Source: Alphaproteobacteria bacterium 32-64-14
GTDB taxonomy: Bacteria > Pseudomonadota > Alphaproteobacteria > Caulobacterales > Hyphomonadaceae
Direction: 5' to 3'
DNA length: 64,000 nucleotides
Assembly (NCBI GenBank): GCA_002280725.1
Contig: NCEM01000017.1
Span: forward strand, 1-64,000
A program made the position numbers and the translations under genes. Below the pieces are notes generated by a model. It did no database searches and had not been told where the DNA came from. It saw nothing but the letters and a program-made list of their open reading frames with translations. Positions 10,215-19,130 of this stretch are shown piece by piece (the stretch's first letter is position 1; the number at the start of each line of letters is the position of its first letter).

Positions 10215-11360
10215 ATGACCAAGGACACAGCTCATTCGACATCTGCGCGCGGCTGGGTGGCTGCGCTGGCCGGTATGGTGATGGCGCTGGCGGCGGGATG
10301 TGCGCCGCTGCAGCAGGGCGCGCTGCGCGTTGATCAGCCGGGCCCGCCCGGGTTTACGGGGCACGTGTTTACCTCGTTCGATGGCGCGAAGCTGGGCCTC
10401 GACATCTACGAGCCCCGCGCGCGGGCAGGCGCGGGTTTGGGACCCTGCGATGCGGGAGGCGGCATCGTTCTGTCGACAGGCGTCGATACGTGCGCGGCGT
10501 CGGCGGCCATCTACCGGGCTGAGCCGGACGTGGTGATTATCGCCGCGCATGGGATGAACGATTATGCCGGCACGTTCAAATCAGCAGGCGCGTGGTGGTC
10601 TGCCCATGGCGCGGCGGTCTATGCGTATGACCAGCGCGGCTTCGGGCGCTCGCCGGGATGGATGATCTGGCCGCAGCATGACGTGATGCGGCAGGATCTG
10701 GTGACGGCGGTGGCTGTGGCGCGCGAGCGGCATCCTGACGCGAAGATCGCGGTCGTGGGTGAGAGCATGGGCGGGGCGATGGCGATCACCGCGTTTGCCG
10801 ACCATGCGAACGCGCCGAGAGCGGATGCGCTGATCCTGTCCGCGCCGGGCTTGCGGGGGTGGCAGACGCTGCCCTGGCTTTATGGCGCGAGCTTGTGGGT
10901 GTCCTCCCACGTTCGGCCCGACTGGATCGTTGTGCCGCCCGAGGGCGTGCGTGTGGTCACAACAGACAACAACGCCAAGCTGCGCGAGATGTGGTTCAAT
11001 CCGCTGGTGCAGAAGTCCAACCGGATCGATAGCGTCTACGGTGTGGTGTCGATCATGGAAGAGGCGGATATCAAGATTGTCGACCTGCCTGCGTCCGTGC
11101 CGACGCTGTTCCTGTACGGCGCCAAGGACGAGGTGATCCTGCCGGACGGGGTGCAGCGGGCGGTTGAGAAGATGCCTGCCCATATCCGGACGGCGTACTA
11201 CGCCAACGGGTATCACATGCTGATGAACGACCTTCAGGCGGAGAAGGTCTGGGGCGATATCCTCGCCTTTGTCCGGGCGCCGGGGAATCAGCTGCCGTCG
11301 GGCGCGCCGGGCCTGCCGTGGGGACGGCAGAATGGGCAGCAAACAGCCGCAAATCGTTGA
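10215..11360 (+). CDS. Lipoprotein alpha/beta hydrolase (monoacylglycerol lipase/lysophospholipase type)
   Basis: About 381 residues. From the ATG at 10215 the N-terminus is a lipoprotein signal ending LAAGC (C29), so the enzyme is membrane-anchored. Longer starts exist upstream (10164, 10188) but have no better ribosome site. The hydrolase shows an oxyanion-region HGMNDYAGTF, YDQRGFGRSPG and the nucleophile elbow GESMGG with S184. The acid is D305 (GAKDEVILPDG) and the base H334 (NGYHMLMND), a complete triad. This layout matches the Hydrolase_4 / lysophospholipase L2 family, which cleaves monoacylglycerols or lysophospholipids. A short insertion with two cysteines (STGVDTCAAS) lies before the HG motif. 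It is divergent from the pirin remnant. Confidence 0.88.
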   Translation: MTKDTAHSTSARGWVAALAGMVMALAAGCAPLQQGALRVDQPGPPGFTGHVFTSFDGAKLGLDIYEPRARAGAGLGPCDAGGGIVLSTGVDTCAASAAIYRAEPDVVIIAAHGMNDYAGTFKSAGAWWSAHGAAVYAYDQRGFGRSPGWMIWPQHDVMRQDLVTAVAVARERHPDAKIAVVGESMGGAMAITAFADHANAPRADALILSAPGLRGWQTLPWLYGASLWVSSHVRPDWIVVPPEGVRVVTTDNNAKLREMWFNPLVQKSNRIDSVYGVVSIMEEADIKIVDLPASVPTLFLYGAKDEVILPDGVQRAVEKMPAHIRTAYYANGYHMLMNDLQAEKVWGDILAFVRAPGNQLPSGAPGLPWGRQNGQQTAANR

Positions 11361-11388
11361 AATTCAACCCTCTGGGCATCCCCGAAAA

Positions 11389-11411
11389 TTAACCAACCGC
11401 GGCTATGGTTA
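11389..11411. promoter_or_regulatory. Inverted TTAACCA half-sites, possible CtrA-type operator
   Basis: TTAACCAA at 11389-11396 faces TATGGTTA at 11404-11411 in the 90-bp gap before the methyltransferase-like gene. TTAACCAT is the half-site recognised by the alphaproteobacterial cell-cycle regulator CtrA. The spacing is not the canonical TTAA-N7-TTAA, so this is tentative. Confidence 0.3.
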
Positions 11412-11450
11412 CAGCCTGACGGTGGTCTTGTTCGAGGGCGTTTGCGCGCG

Positions 11451-12548
11451 ATGCTTGCGCAGGTGAAGAAACTGGCTGGCGGCGATCTCGCCGGGCGCTT
11501 TGGCGCCTGGTGGAGCGGGCGCGACTATACGGCGCCGGAAGCCGCTGAGGGCGGCGAAGCTGCCGAGGCGGCTGCTGCTCCGCCGGCCAAGCCCGTAGTG
11601 GTCGCGGATGCGCCCAAGGCTCCCGCGTCTGCTGTTGTCGAGGCGGAGCCGGTTCCGGTTGAAGCGCCCAAGGCCAAGGCCCCGAGCCGCAACCAGGCCG
11701 CCAACGGCACTGCGATCCGTATCCGGGCGCTCGAGACATTGTGGGGCGAGGGCAGGCTGGCGCCTGGTTCGTTCTCGCTGGACACCAAGCTAGTCGATGC
11801 GGCGGTTGAGCTGGCCAACGGGCCGGGCGATATCGGCTTCATCGGCGGCGACGGCGCTTTGCTGAATGTGTTCGCAGGACAGTCTGGACGGCAGGCGCTG
11901 GTCTCCGAATGGCGCCGCGACTGCGCTGAGTATCTGACGACCGCCGCGCCCCGGGCGACGGTGACGGCGGGCGAAGTCGACCGGCCGCGCGGGTTTGTTG
12001 ATGGATCGCTGCCGGCCGTGATTTCGGTCGAGGCGTTCGCGTTTGCCGATCACAAGGCCGGAATGGTCGGGCGCGTTTTCCGCGCGCTCGATGCCGGCGG
12101 CCGCTGGGTGTTCCTCGACACCACGCGCAAGACGAAGAAGACACCGCCTGCAGCGTTCGCATCCGCCTGGGCCGAGCCGCAACTGGCGACGGGCGAGGAG
12201 GTCGAGGAGCTGCTGATGCTCGCGGGCTTCAAGACGGTTCGCAAGGTGTCGGCCAACGCGCTGGTGCTGGCGTCGGCCAGACAGGGCTATGCGAACCTGG
12301 CGCACGTGCTGGAGCAGGCTGCGTCGAATGGCCTGACGGGCCGCGAAGGCGCGCTGTTCCTGCAGGAGCTGGCGTGGGAAGCGCAGAGCTGGCGGGCGCG
12401 CACGCGCGCGATCGAGGGCGGCGCGCTCGAGGTCAATATCTGGGTCGCCGACAAGACCGCGCAGACCGGTCCGCTACTTATCGCGCTGGACCGGCTGGTC
12501 GGCGCAGATGACGCCGGCGCCGCCGACGCGCTGTTCGACCGGTCCTGA
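11451..12548 (+). CDS. SAM-methyltransferase-like protein with Ala/Pro-rich N-terminal linker
   Basis: About 365 residues. After a short N-terminus (MLAQVKKLAGGDLAGRFGAW) comes an Ala/Pro/Val-rich, probably disordered stretch to about residue 80. A domain with class I methyltransferase character follows: NQAANGTAIRIRALETLWGEG, then GDIGFIGGDGALLN, SVEAFAFADHKAGMVGRVFRALDAGGRWVFLDT and LMLAGFKTVRKV. The order of blocks matches methyltransferase motifs I, IV and VI, but the SAM-binding glycine loop is weak, so catalysis is uncertain. The last 60 residues are helical. The ATG at 11451 is chosen; a TTG at 11442 is possible. The substrate is unknown. Confidence 0.7.
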   Translation: MLAQVKKLAGGDLAGRFGAWWSGRDYTAPEAAEGGEAAEAAAAPPAKPVVVADAPKAPASAVVEAEPVPVEAPKAKAPSRNQAANGTAIRIRALETLWGEGRLAPGSFSLDTKLVDAAVELANGPGDIGFIGGDGALLNVFAGQSGRQALVSEWRRDCAEYLTTAAPRATVTAGEVDRPRGFVDGSLPAVISVEAFAFADHKAGMVGRVFRALDAGGRWVFLDTTRKTKKTPPAAFASAWAEPQLATGEEVEELLMLAGFKTVRKVSANALVLASARQGYANLAHVLEQAASNGLTGREGALFLQELAWEAQSWRARTRAIEGGALEVNIWVADKTAQTGPLLIALDRLVGADDAGAADALFDRS

Positions 12549-12721
12549 TCGCGGCGCAATGGTCCGATAACCCTGCTTCTGCACGATAATTGCGCTGAGC
12601 GCTGATAATCCCGGCGAAGCTGGCACGAACATGCTTCGCGCAACGGTTCACGTGTCGGGGGCGAGGGGATATACGCCCGCACGAGCCGCGCAAAAGGCGG
12701 CGACGTTCGGAGCAGCTCCCC

Positions 12722-13756
12722 ATGTTCGACAAGCCCGCCTTCGCAGGCCACGAAAGCGTCCATCATTTCTTCGACAGGAAGACCGGCCTCCGGGCGATCA
12801 TTGCGATCCACTCGACCGCGCTCGGGCCGGCGGCGGGCGGATGCCGGATGTGGAATTACGCGACATCGGACGATGCGTTCGTCGATGCGCTGCGCCTGTC
12901 GGAGGGCATGAGCTACAAGAACGCCATGGCCGACCTGCCGCTGGGCGGAGGCAAGGCGGTGATCTGGGGCAACTCGAAGACCGACAAGACGCCGGAGCTG
13001 TTCCGCGCGCTTGGCCGGGCCATCGCGACGCTGAACGGGCGCTACTGGTCTGCGGAAGATGTCGGCGTATCGGTGCATGACATGGCGCACGCGGCCGGGG
13101 AGACGAAGTATGTCGCCGGCCTGCCGTCCGGAAAGGCCGCGAGTGGGGATCCTTCTCCCGTCACCGCGCGAGGCGTGTTTCTCGGCATCAAGACGGCTGC
13201 GCTGCGTGCTTTCGGGACGGATGATCTCAATGGCCGTCACGTTGCGGTGCAGGGCGTTGGGCATGTTGGCGCGTATGTCTGCGGGCATCTGGCCAAGGCT
13301 GGCGCGAAGCTCACGATCACGGATGTGAACCAGGAAGCGCTGGACACGGTATCCCGGGAGACGGGTGCGAGCGTGGTGGCGCCGAACGAGATCTATGACG
13401 TGGCGGCCGATATCTTCTCGCCCAACGCGCTGGGCGCGATCATCAACCCGGAGACACTGCCGCGCCTCAGGGCGAAGGTGATTGCGGGCGGGGCCAACAA
13501 CCAGCTCTCGACGCCGGACCTGGGCGAGAAGGTGAAGGAGCGGGGCATCCTTTACGCGCCCGACTACGTGATCAATGGCGGCGGGATCATCAACGTCGCC
13601 GCCGAGATTTCGGGCGTTTACGATCCGGCCTGGGTTGATGGAAAAGTCACCCGCCTGGTGGCCACGCTGGGCGAAGTGCTCGACCAGGCGCAGCGCGAGG
13701 GCAAGGCGACAAACCGGGTTGCGGACGCCATCGCTCGCCAGCGCATCGGCCGTTAG
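12722..13756 (+). CDS. Leucine/phenylalanine-dehydrogenase-type amino acid dehydrogenase
   Basis: NAD-dependent oxidative deaminase of the Glu/Leu/Phe/Val dehydrogenase family, 344 residues, the usual length for leucine dehydrogenase. The catalytic region reads GPAAGGCRMW, then GMSYKNAMADLPLGGGKAVI, carrying both conserved lysines. The Rossmann domain has VAVQGVGHVGAYV and ends in GGANNQLSTPDLG and DYVINGGGIINVAAE. It converts branched-chain or aromatic amino acids to 2-oxo acids, reversibly. GGAG lies upstream of the ATG at 12722. Substrate choice among Leu/Val/Phe cannot be settled by eye. The 173 bp before it hold nothing I can name. Confidence 0.9.
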   Translation: MFDKPAFAGHESVHHFFDRKTGLRAIIAIHSTALGPAAGGCRMWNYATSDDAFVDALRLSEGMSYKNAMADLPLGGGKAVIWGNSKTDKTPELFRALGRAIATLNGRYWSAEDVGVSVHDMAHAAGETKYVAGLPSGKAASGDPSPVTARGVFLGIKTAALRAFGTDDLNGRHVAVQGVGHVGAYVCGHLAKAGAKLTITDVNQEALDTVSRETGASVVAPNEIYDVAADIFSPNALGAIINPETLPRLRAKVIAGGANNQLSTPDLGEKVKERGILYAPDYVINGGGIINVAAEISGVYDPAWVDGKVTRLVATLGEVLDQAQREGKATNRVADAIARQRIGR

Positions 13757-14004
13757 GCCGAATCGACCCCGAATCTGCCCGAGCATGGCGCCATTTCTGG
13801 GCTTTCCCGTTAGGGTTGAATCTTCGTGACGGTACGTTAAGGTTCTGCTTTGTTGCAATGCAGCGTGACCTTCGGCCAGAAATCAGAGTGGCGTGGGTCT
13901 TGCTCGTAGGGGTGGTGGCGCCGCCCTCGATAAGGGGCTGGGAGGATGGAACATTCCTCCCGCAGCCAAGTGTCGAGGCGGATGTAAGGGGCTTCGGGGG
14001 CGTG

Positions 14005-14283
14005 ATGTCTGAAGTCGTTGTGCAAATCAGTGCGGAAGAGGGGCGTGACTCCTCCCGCTTGACGAATGCGCTGGACGCATTCGCAAAATGGGCCGTAGAA
14101 ACAGGGCTCTCGACCGATACTGGCGACGCGCCGGATATCATGATGATGACCGAGTTCGACGGTGGCGAGATGCGCCGCAAGCTGGTTTTCCAGGATCGCG
14201 AGCATGCCGCCCGCTTCCTGGTGTTCTGGCGGGTCGAGCGTCAGCGTAGCCGTGGCTTTGACGCAGTCGCTGTCGGCGCCTGA
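14005..14283 (+). CDS. Small hypothetical protein, 92 residues
   Basis: An ATG at 14005 preceded by GGGGG starts MSEVVVQISAEEGRDSSR and runs to a TGA at 14283. The sequence looks like a compact alpha/beta domain (DIMMMTEFDGGEMRRKLVF, then HAARFLVFWRVE). I recognise no family. The same frame is open further upstream (from 13816), but that part lacks protein-like character and a ribosome site. The 13757-14004 spacer otherwise holds nothing I can name. It precedes the flavoenzyme gene by 166 bp. Confidence 0.5.
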   Translation: MSEVVVQISAEEGRDSSRLTNALDAFAKWAVETGLSTDTGDAPDIMMMTEFDGGEMRRKLVFQDREHAARFLVFWRVERQRSRGFDAVAVGA

Positions 14284-14309
14284 TTTTCCGCTGATCGCAA
14301 AGGTCGGAC

Positions 14310-14325
14310 TGGCCAGATCTGGCCA
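14310..14325. promoter_or_regulatory. Perfect 16-bp palindrome TGGCCAGATCTGGCCA
   Basis: An uninterrupted 16-bp dyad in the 166-bp spacer before the ThiO-like gene, suitable as a binding site for a dimeric regulator. It shares the core GGCCnGATCnGGCC with the palindrome at 60045-60060. No regulator can be assigned. Confidence 0.35.
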
Positions 14326-14449
14326 AGGAATGGAGACTTCGCGCCTGCAGACACGCCACAGGCGTATCATTCGCGGTCAGTTCTCCTGACAGGCGAAGTT
14401 GTCCGGCCGTGCGTCTGGCCGTGGCGAAGCGAGCCGATATAGAGACGCC

Positions 14450-15634
14450 ATGCCTCCAGCCGCTCCAGCCTCTCCCGTTTCCGCAAAGTCCGCCGGCCTG
14501 CGTATCGCGGTTGTGGGCGCGGGGATAATCGGTCTTTCGGCGGCGCTGGAGATGCGGGCGCGAGGCGCCGATGTGGTCGTCTACGACAGCGGGACGGACC
14601 TTGGCGCTGGAGCCACCATCCGGTCGGCCGGGATGCTGGGCGCGGCCTTTGAATGGGCCGTTGAGGAAGACCAAAAGGCGCTCGCGGCGCTGGCCCGGCA
14701 TGCGGGTATGATCTGGCCGGACTTTGCCGGGCGGGTGGAGCGGTTGGCCGGCGGCGGCATCGAGTTCTCGCGCGAAGGCGCGCTGGTGGTGGCGCGGACC
14801 GCCGCCGAGATTTCCTGGATCGAGGATATTGCGGCGGCGTGCCAGGCGCGCGGTCTACCTGTGCAGCGCCTGACGGCGGCCGAGTTGAAGCGGCTGGAGC
14901 CGGGGCTTTCAGACGACATTCGCGGCGGGCTTCTGTTGCCGGAAGACAGGCAGGTTGATTCCTCACTGGTGCTTCAGCGGTTGGGCGCGGCGCTGTCGCG
15001 GCACGGCGTGGGCTTGCGGCTGGGCCGGAAGATCGAGCGCATTGTCGGCGGGGCATTGTTCCAGACGCCCGATGGCGACCGCTTCAACCGCATTGTGCTG
15101 GCGACAGGGGCGGGCGCGTTGCCGGAGTTTGTTGGCCCGCGAGGCGCATCGCTCGCGCACGGACTTCCCGTGTCTGTGCCGGTGAAAGGACAGATGCTTG
15201 CTCTGGCGGCGGGGGCGGCGATGCCGCGCCACGTGATTCACATGCGTGAGGGCTACATCGCACCCAAGGCGCGCTGGACGCTGGTGGGCGCGACAAGCGA
15301 GCGCGGTCGCCAGGATGTCGAGGTTGATCGCGCGGCCATCGCGGACCTGCGGCGGCGCGGCGCGCTTGCTGTTCCAGCGCTGGCGCAGGCGGAGGAGGTG
15401 ACGTCCTGGGCTGGTGTGCGGCCGGGGACGCCAGACGATGCGCCACTGATCGGCCAGACCGCGATTCCCGGCGTGTTTGCGGCGCTGGGGCATTTCCGCA
15501 ATGGCATCCTGTTTGCGCCGGCGACGGCAGAGATTGTCGCCGACCAGGCGATTGACGGGAAAGTGAGCCCGCTGGCGGCGGCCTTCGATCCCCTGCGGTT
15601 TGACAACGGAGGCGAGGCGCCGCACTCGCCCTGA
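14450..15634 (+). CDS. FAD-dependent amine oxidase, glycine oxidase ThiO / DadA-like
   Basis: About 394 residues of the DAO superfamily. After a short Ala/Pro-rich leader it has the dinucleotide fold RIAVVGAGIIGLSAALEM with the acidic residue at VVVYDSG, then ATIRSAGMLGAAFEWA. The FAD-binding C-terminal pattern is WAGVRPGTPDDAPLIGQ and ALGHFRNGILFAPATAE, the block I most associate with ThiO (glycine to iminoacetate for the thiamine thiazole). No thiamine genes are nearby and no THI-box-like leader was seen, so a D-amino-acid or other secondary amine substrate is equally possible. The ATG at 14450 is chosen over an earlier in-frame GTG at 14399. Confidence 0.83.
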   Translation: MPPAAPASPVSAKSAGLRIAVVGAGIIGLSAALEMRARGADVVVYDSGTDLGAGATIRSAGMLGAAFEWAVEEDQKALAALARHAGMIWPDFAGRVERLAGGGIEFSREGALVVARTAAEISWIEDIAAACQARGLPVQRLTAAELKRLEPGLSDDIRGGLLLPEDRQVDSSLVLQRLGAALSRHGVGLRLGRKIERIVGGALFQTPDGDRFNRIVLATGAGALPEFVGPRGASLAHGLPVSVPVKGQMLALAAGAAMPRHVIHMREGYIAPKARWTLVGATSERGRQDVEVDRAAIADLRRRGALAVPALAQAEEVTSWAGVRPGTPDDAPLIGQTAIPGVFAALGHFRNGILFAPATAEIVADQAIDGKVSPLAAAFDPLRFDNGGEAPHSP

Positions 15635-15681
15635 AGCGCTGGCAGGGCTAACTAGTCGGCGACGCCCGGGAGGACAATACC

Positions 15682-16848
15682 ATGCACAACATCGCGCCGA
15701 TGACGGAAGACCAGCAGTCGATCCAGGATGCGGTCGCCGCTGTGTGCAGCCAGTTCAGCGCGGAGTACTGGCGCAAGTGCGACGAGACCGGCGACTGGCC
15801 CGAGGAGTTCACGCGGGCCATGGCCGAAGGCGGGTGGCTTGGCATTGCGATGCCGGAAGAAGTGGGCGGTTCGGGCCTTGGCCTGATGGAAGCGTCCATC
15901 ATGATGCAGACCGTGGCGCGCTCGGGCGCGGGGTTCACGGGTTGCTCGTCGATCCACCTCAACATCTTCGGCGCGAAGCCGATCGAGAAGTTCGGTACGA
16001 GCGAGCAGAAGCAGGAATTCCTGCCGAAGATCATCGCGGGCCAGCAGAAGATGTGCTTCGGGGTCACCGAGCCTAACTCGGGCCTCGACACGTCGAGCCT
16101 GCAGACGCGCGCCGAACGCACCAACTCCGGCTACGTCATCAACGGCCGCAAGATATGGACGACGGGCGCACAGCGCGCCGACAAGATTCTGCTGATCGCG
16201 CGTACGACGCCGCAGGAAAAAGTCGCCAAGCCCTATATGGGCTTGTCGCTGTTCTACATGGACATGAAGGGTGTCGATGCGAAACCGATCCCGAAAATGG
16301 GCCGCAAGGCTGTCGAGTGCAACATGCTGTATTTCGACAATGTCGAGATTCCGAAGGAAGCGCTGATCGGCGAAGAGGGACAAGGATTCAAATACCTGCT
16401 GCAGGGCCTGAACCCCGAGCGTGTGCTGTTTGCGGTCGAGTCCATCGGCCTTGGCTTTGCCGCGCTGGAGCGTGCGACGACCTATGCGAAAGAGCGCGTC
16501 GTGTTCGGTCGCCCGATCGGCCAGAACCAGGGCGTGGCGCATCCGCTGGCGAAATGCTGGGCGGAACTGAGCGCGGCGGAACTGCTCGCTTACAAGGCCG
16601 CGCGTCTTTACGACGAGGGCAAGGAATGCGGGGCCGAAGCCAACGCCGCGAAGTATCTCGGCGCGGAATATGGCTTCAACGCCTGCGAAGCCTCCGTGCT
16701 GGCCCATGGCGGCATGGGCTATGCGAAGGAGTATGACGTTGAGCGCTACATGCGCGAAGCGATGATCGCGCGCATCGCGCCGGTCAGCCGCGAGATGATC
16801 CTCAACTTCATCTCCGAGCGTGTGCTGGGGTTGCCGAAGAGCTACTAG
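15682..16848 (+). CDS. Acyl-CoA dehydrogenase
   Basis: Flavoenzyme of about 388 residues that introduces the alpha-beta double bond into an acyl-CoA and passes electrons to ETF. Seen in order: the helical N-domain, CFGVTEPNSGLDTSSLQT (signature 1 with the FAD/substrate loop), NGRKIWTTGAQRAD, GLGFAALERATTYAKER, and the C-terminal signature AHGGMGYAKEYDVERYMREA. GGGAGG precedes the ATG at 15682. Chain-length preference is not readable. It is 47 bp downstream of the ThiO-like gene on the same strand, possibly co-transcribed. Confidence 0.93.
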   Translation: MHNIAPMTEDQQSIQDAVAAVCSQFSAEYWRKCDETGDWPEEFTRAMAEGGWLGIAMPEEVGGSGLGLMEASIMMQTVARSGAGFTGCSSIHLNIFGAKPIEKFGTSEQKQEFLPKIIAGQQKMCFGVTEPNSGLDTSSLQTRAERTNSGYVINGRKIWTTGAQRADKILLIARTTPQEKVAKPYMGLSLFYMDMKGVDAKPIPKMGRKAVECNMLYFDNVEIPKEALIGEEGQGFKYLLQGLNPERVLFAVESIGLGFAALERATTYAKERVVFGRPIGQNQGVAHPLAKCWAELSAAELLAYKAARLYDEGKECGAEANAAKYLGAEYGFNACEASVLAHGGMGYAKEYDVERYMREAMIARIAPVSREMILNFISERVLGLPKSY

Positions 16849-16899
16849 CCACGAATCTATTTTGCCTGTTGCCTCAGGTTGGCGGGAGGCATGAGCGAA

Positions 16900-17850
16900 A
16901 TGGCCGACAAACCACGACAGTTTCGGGGGGCCGACAGCTTTGAAGCCGAAAAGAAGGCTCGCGAAGCAATTGGCGCGACACTCGAGAGCTGTGGCTACGA
17001 CGTTATTGATGACACTTGGCAGCCGCCACGATCTCAGAAATCGCAGCTGATAACCGCACGCGCTCCGGACGGTGCGATTGTAAAGATGATTGTGAAGACT
17101 TGCTGGAGATGGAAGGACAGCACCGCCCGCAAATTTTCCGCAACACAGCTAACGGCGCGCATGAAAATTGGGTGGCGTGAGACGCTAGAGAACATCGTCC
17201 ACCGCGCGCAGCGACGAGCGACGCACTTTCTGATCGTGCAAGCAGATGAAGATCAGATCGTCCTTGCGGCGCTCATCCCCGTTGGTGCGTTATCGGAAAT
17301 CTGGCATCGCCAGCGGGAGGTCAGCCAAGGCCTTGCTGATGCAGGCAAACTTGGACGCATACGTAAAAACCACGCTGAGAACGGCAAAAGTCCTACTTTA
17401 TATCTCCGTGATGAGCGAGGCCCGGGCCGAGAAGGGATTGGCGCTGTTGTATGGTCGTGGCCAGGCGTCGTGAATATTCTCGCGGGAGAGCCCAGATCGC
17501 GACTAACGGTGGTGAATGACACGTTTGACGATCTCCCCGGATTGGATCCCGGAAGAGACGCAGGCACGCGGTTCAAGATAGCGAGATCTGGCTTCCGTCG
17601 CGACGATGCTGTGCGGCGCCAAGTGCTTCTTCGATCAGGCGGTTGTTGCGAGCGCGCTGGCTGTGGTGAACGTCGCGCCTATCCAGGGTTCTTGGATGTC
17701 CATCATGTTATGGGCATCGAGAATAGTGATCGAGTTTGGACGTGTGTGGCGCTCTGTCCGAACTGCCATCGGGAAGCGCACTTCGCTCCCGAGCGCGAGG
17801 AGATAAACGAAATGCTGCGAATCTACGCGCAATCGTTTGGGGGGGATTGA
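16900..17850 (+). CDS. HNH endonuclease with unrecognised N-terminal domain
   Basis: About 316 residues. The C-terminus is a beta-beta-alpha-metal nuclease: C249, C250 and C255 (SGGCCERAGC), then DVHHV with H268/H269, then CPNCHREAH with C286, C289, H290 and H294, so the zinc ribbon and active-site histidines look intact. The first 230 residues (SFEAEKKAREAIGATLESCG, IVKTCWRWKDSTARKFSATQ) match no family I can name; in similar proteins this half reads the DNA target. GGGAGG at 16884-16889 supports the ATG at 16900 over the one at 16891. The gene is visibly less GC-rich than its neighbours, a sign of acquisition. A restriction or defence role is an inference. Confidence 0.82.
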   Translation: MADKPRQFRGADSFEAEKKAREAIGATLESCGYDVIDDTWQPPRSQKSQLITARAPDGAIVKMIVKTCWRWKDSTARKFSATQLTARMKIGWRETLENIVHRAQRRATHFLIVQADEDQIVLAALIPVGALSEIWHRQREVSQGLADAGKLGRIRKNHAENGKSPTLYLRDERGPGREGIGAVVWSWPGVVNILAGEPRSRLTVVNDTFDDLPGLDPGRDAGTRFKIARSGFRRDDAVRRQVLLRSGGCCERAGCGERRAYPGFLDVHHVMGIENSDRVWTCVALCPNCHREAHFAPEREEINEMLRIYAQSFGGD

Positions 17851-17859
17851 GTAGCTGGA

Positions 17860-19002
17860 TCAGGCCGCGACGACGCGCTCGCGGATCGTGTCGAGGGCGT
17901 CGAGCTTCTCGAGGAGGTATTCGAGATCGGCGCGGGGGATGGCCTGGAATTGCGTGAGCACGCGCTCCACCATCTTCTGGCGGAAGCGGTTCCGGTCGCC
18001 GTCGCCGCCGTCCATTTCCGTCTTGTGGTAGATGTCTATAGCGAGGCGGAAGGCGGTGAACATGCCGGAGGGGAGGCCTGCGCGTTCGAAGATCGTCTTG
18101 AGGCCGAGCGCGCCGGCGTCGTGGATCATCAGCCACGACTTGGAACGCGGAACGCCAGCAAGTTCGGCCATCGCATGCTCAACGAAGCCGATATGGCCGA
18201 GGCAGAGCGAGCGCATGATGAGCGACGGCGTCAGACGGCCGTTGAGGTGGAGCTGCTGGACGAAGCGCTCAGGATCGCTGGTGAGGCCGGCCTGTTCGAC
18301 GAGGTCGAGCGTGGCGCGCTCGCGCGTGCCCGAGGCGATTTCGATCGCGAGTTGCGGGGGCAGCTCGTGCTTGTTGACGAGACGGTCGAACAGTTCGCCG
18401 GTGACCATGTTCACCAGTTTTTCGGTGACGTGGATCGGCAGCGCGTTGCGTGAGACGAGCGCGCCCTTGATCTCGTTGTCGTTGGCGAAGCGCTTGAGGA
18501 GGCCCGCGAAGGCGTCGTCGGAGAAAGTCGCGCCCTCGTTGAGCGTGCACGCTTCGACGGCGGGCTTGGCGGCATAAAGCGCGATCACTTCAGTGAGGCC
18601 TTCGCCGAGCGAGGCGCGCTGGGCGATGGCGACCTGCTTTTCAGCGGCGCCGGCAAGAACGATCTCGACGAGGTCCTCGTCCGTGATGACCGGAGAGTTC
18701 TTCAGCACGGGGACGGCGATTGCATCGACGTCCCGCGCCAGCTTGAGCGCGATGTCGCGCGGGAGTTTCGGCGAGTTGCGGAGCGTGACGGCGAGCGCGC
18801 GGCGAACCAGAACCGCCGTGTCGTTGCACATCAGGTCGAGAACCTGGCGCGCGCTTTCCTTGTCGCCCTCCGACATCTCCATCGTGTCGATGCGGCGGCA
18901 GATCTTGTGCGCGGCGTTGGCGCGCGCCTCCGGGCTATCGCCCCGGACAAGGCGGCGGATATCGTCCTGCGTGAGGGAGGACCGCATCGTGGCAATGGTC
19001 AT
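17860..19002 (-). CDS. DUF2336 domain protein
   Basis: About 380 residues, all-helical and HEAT-like, of the alphaproteobacterial DUF2336 family. Helical repeats such as LVRRALAVTLRNSPKLPRDI and VPVLKNSPVITDEDLVEIV recur through the N-terminal half. The C-terminal half includes SLCLGHIGFVEHAMAELAG and HDAGALGLKTIFERAGLP, blocks typical of this family. No enzymatic motif is seen. The molecular role is not established as far as I know; a scaffold or regulatory role is plausible from the fold. It converges on the HNH gene (10-bp gap) and is divergent from the CoA transferase gene, with a 128-bp shared promoter region. Confidence 0.83.
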   Translation of the reverse strand: MTIATMRSSLTQDDIRRLVRGDSPEARANAAHKICRRIDTMEMSEGDKESARQVLDLMCNDTAVLVRRALAVTLRNSPKLPRDIALKLARDVDAIAVPVLKNSPVITDEDLVEIVLAGAAEKQVAIAQRASLGEGLTEVIALYAAKPAVEACTLNEGATFSDDAFAGLLKRFANDNEIKGALVSRNALPIHVTEKLVNMVTGELFDRLVNKHELPPQLAIEIASGTRERATLDLVEQAGLTSDPERFVQQLHLNGRLTPSLIMRSLCLGHIGFVEHAMAELAGVPRSKSWLMIHDAGALGLKTIFERAGLPSGMFTAFRLAIDIYHKTEMDGGDGDRNRFRQKMVERVLTQFQAIPRADLEYLLEKLDALDTIRERVVAA

Positions 19003-19130
19003 ACGCTCGAGCCTTCTGCGCGCTGGCGGCTTGAACTGATTTGAAAAATGACAATTGCTGCACCGGGTTAATGGATATTTACGAGGCGCCGGAAAAGCGC
19101 GCTATCAGCACATAAAAAGGGAGGCGCGTT

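Noticed and set aside
12287..13858. 523-codon minus-strand frame over the leucine-dehydrogenase-type gene
   Set aside because: Arg/His-rich shadow of a gene with unmistakable dehydrogenase motifs.
14450..15634. A confident thiO/thiamine-pathway call
   Set aside because: The fold fits, but no thi gene or THI-box-like leader is nearby, so the gene symbol was withheld.
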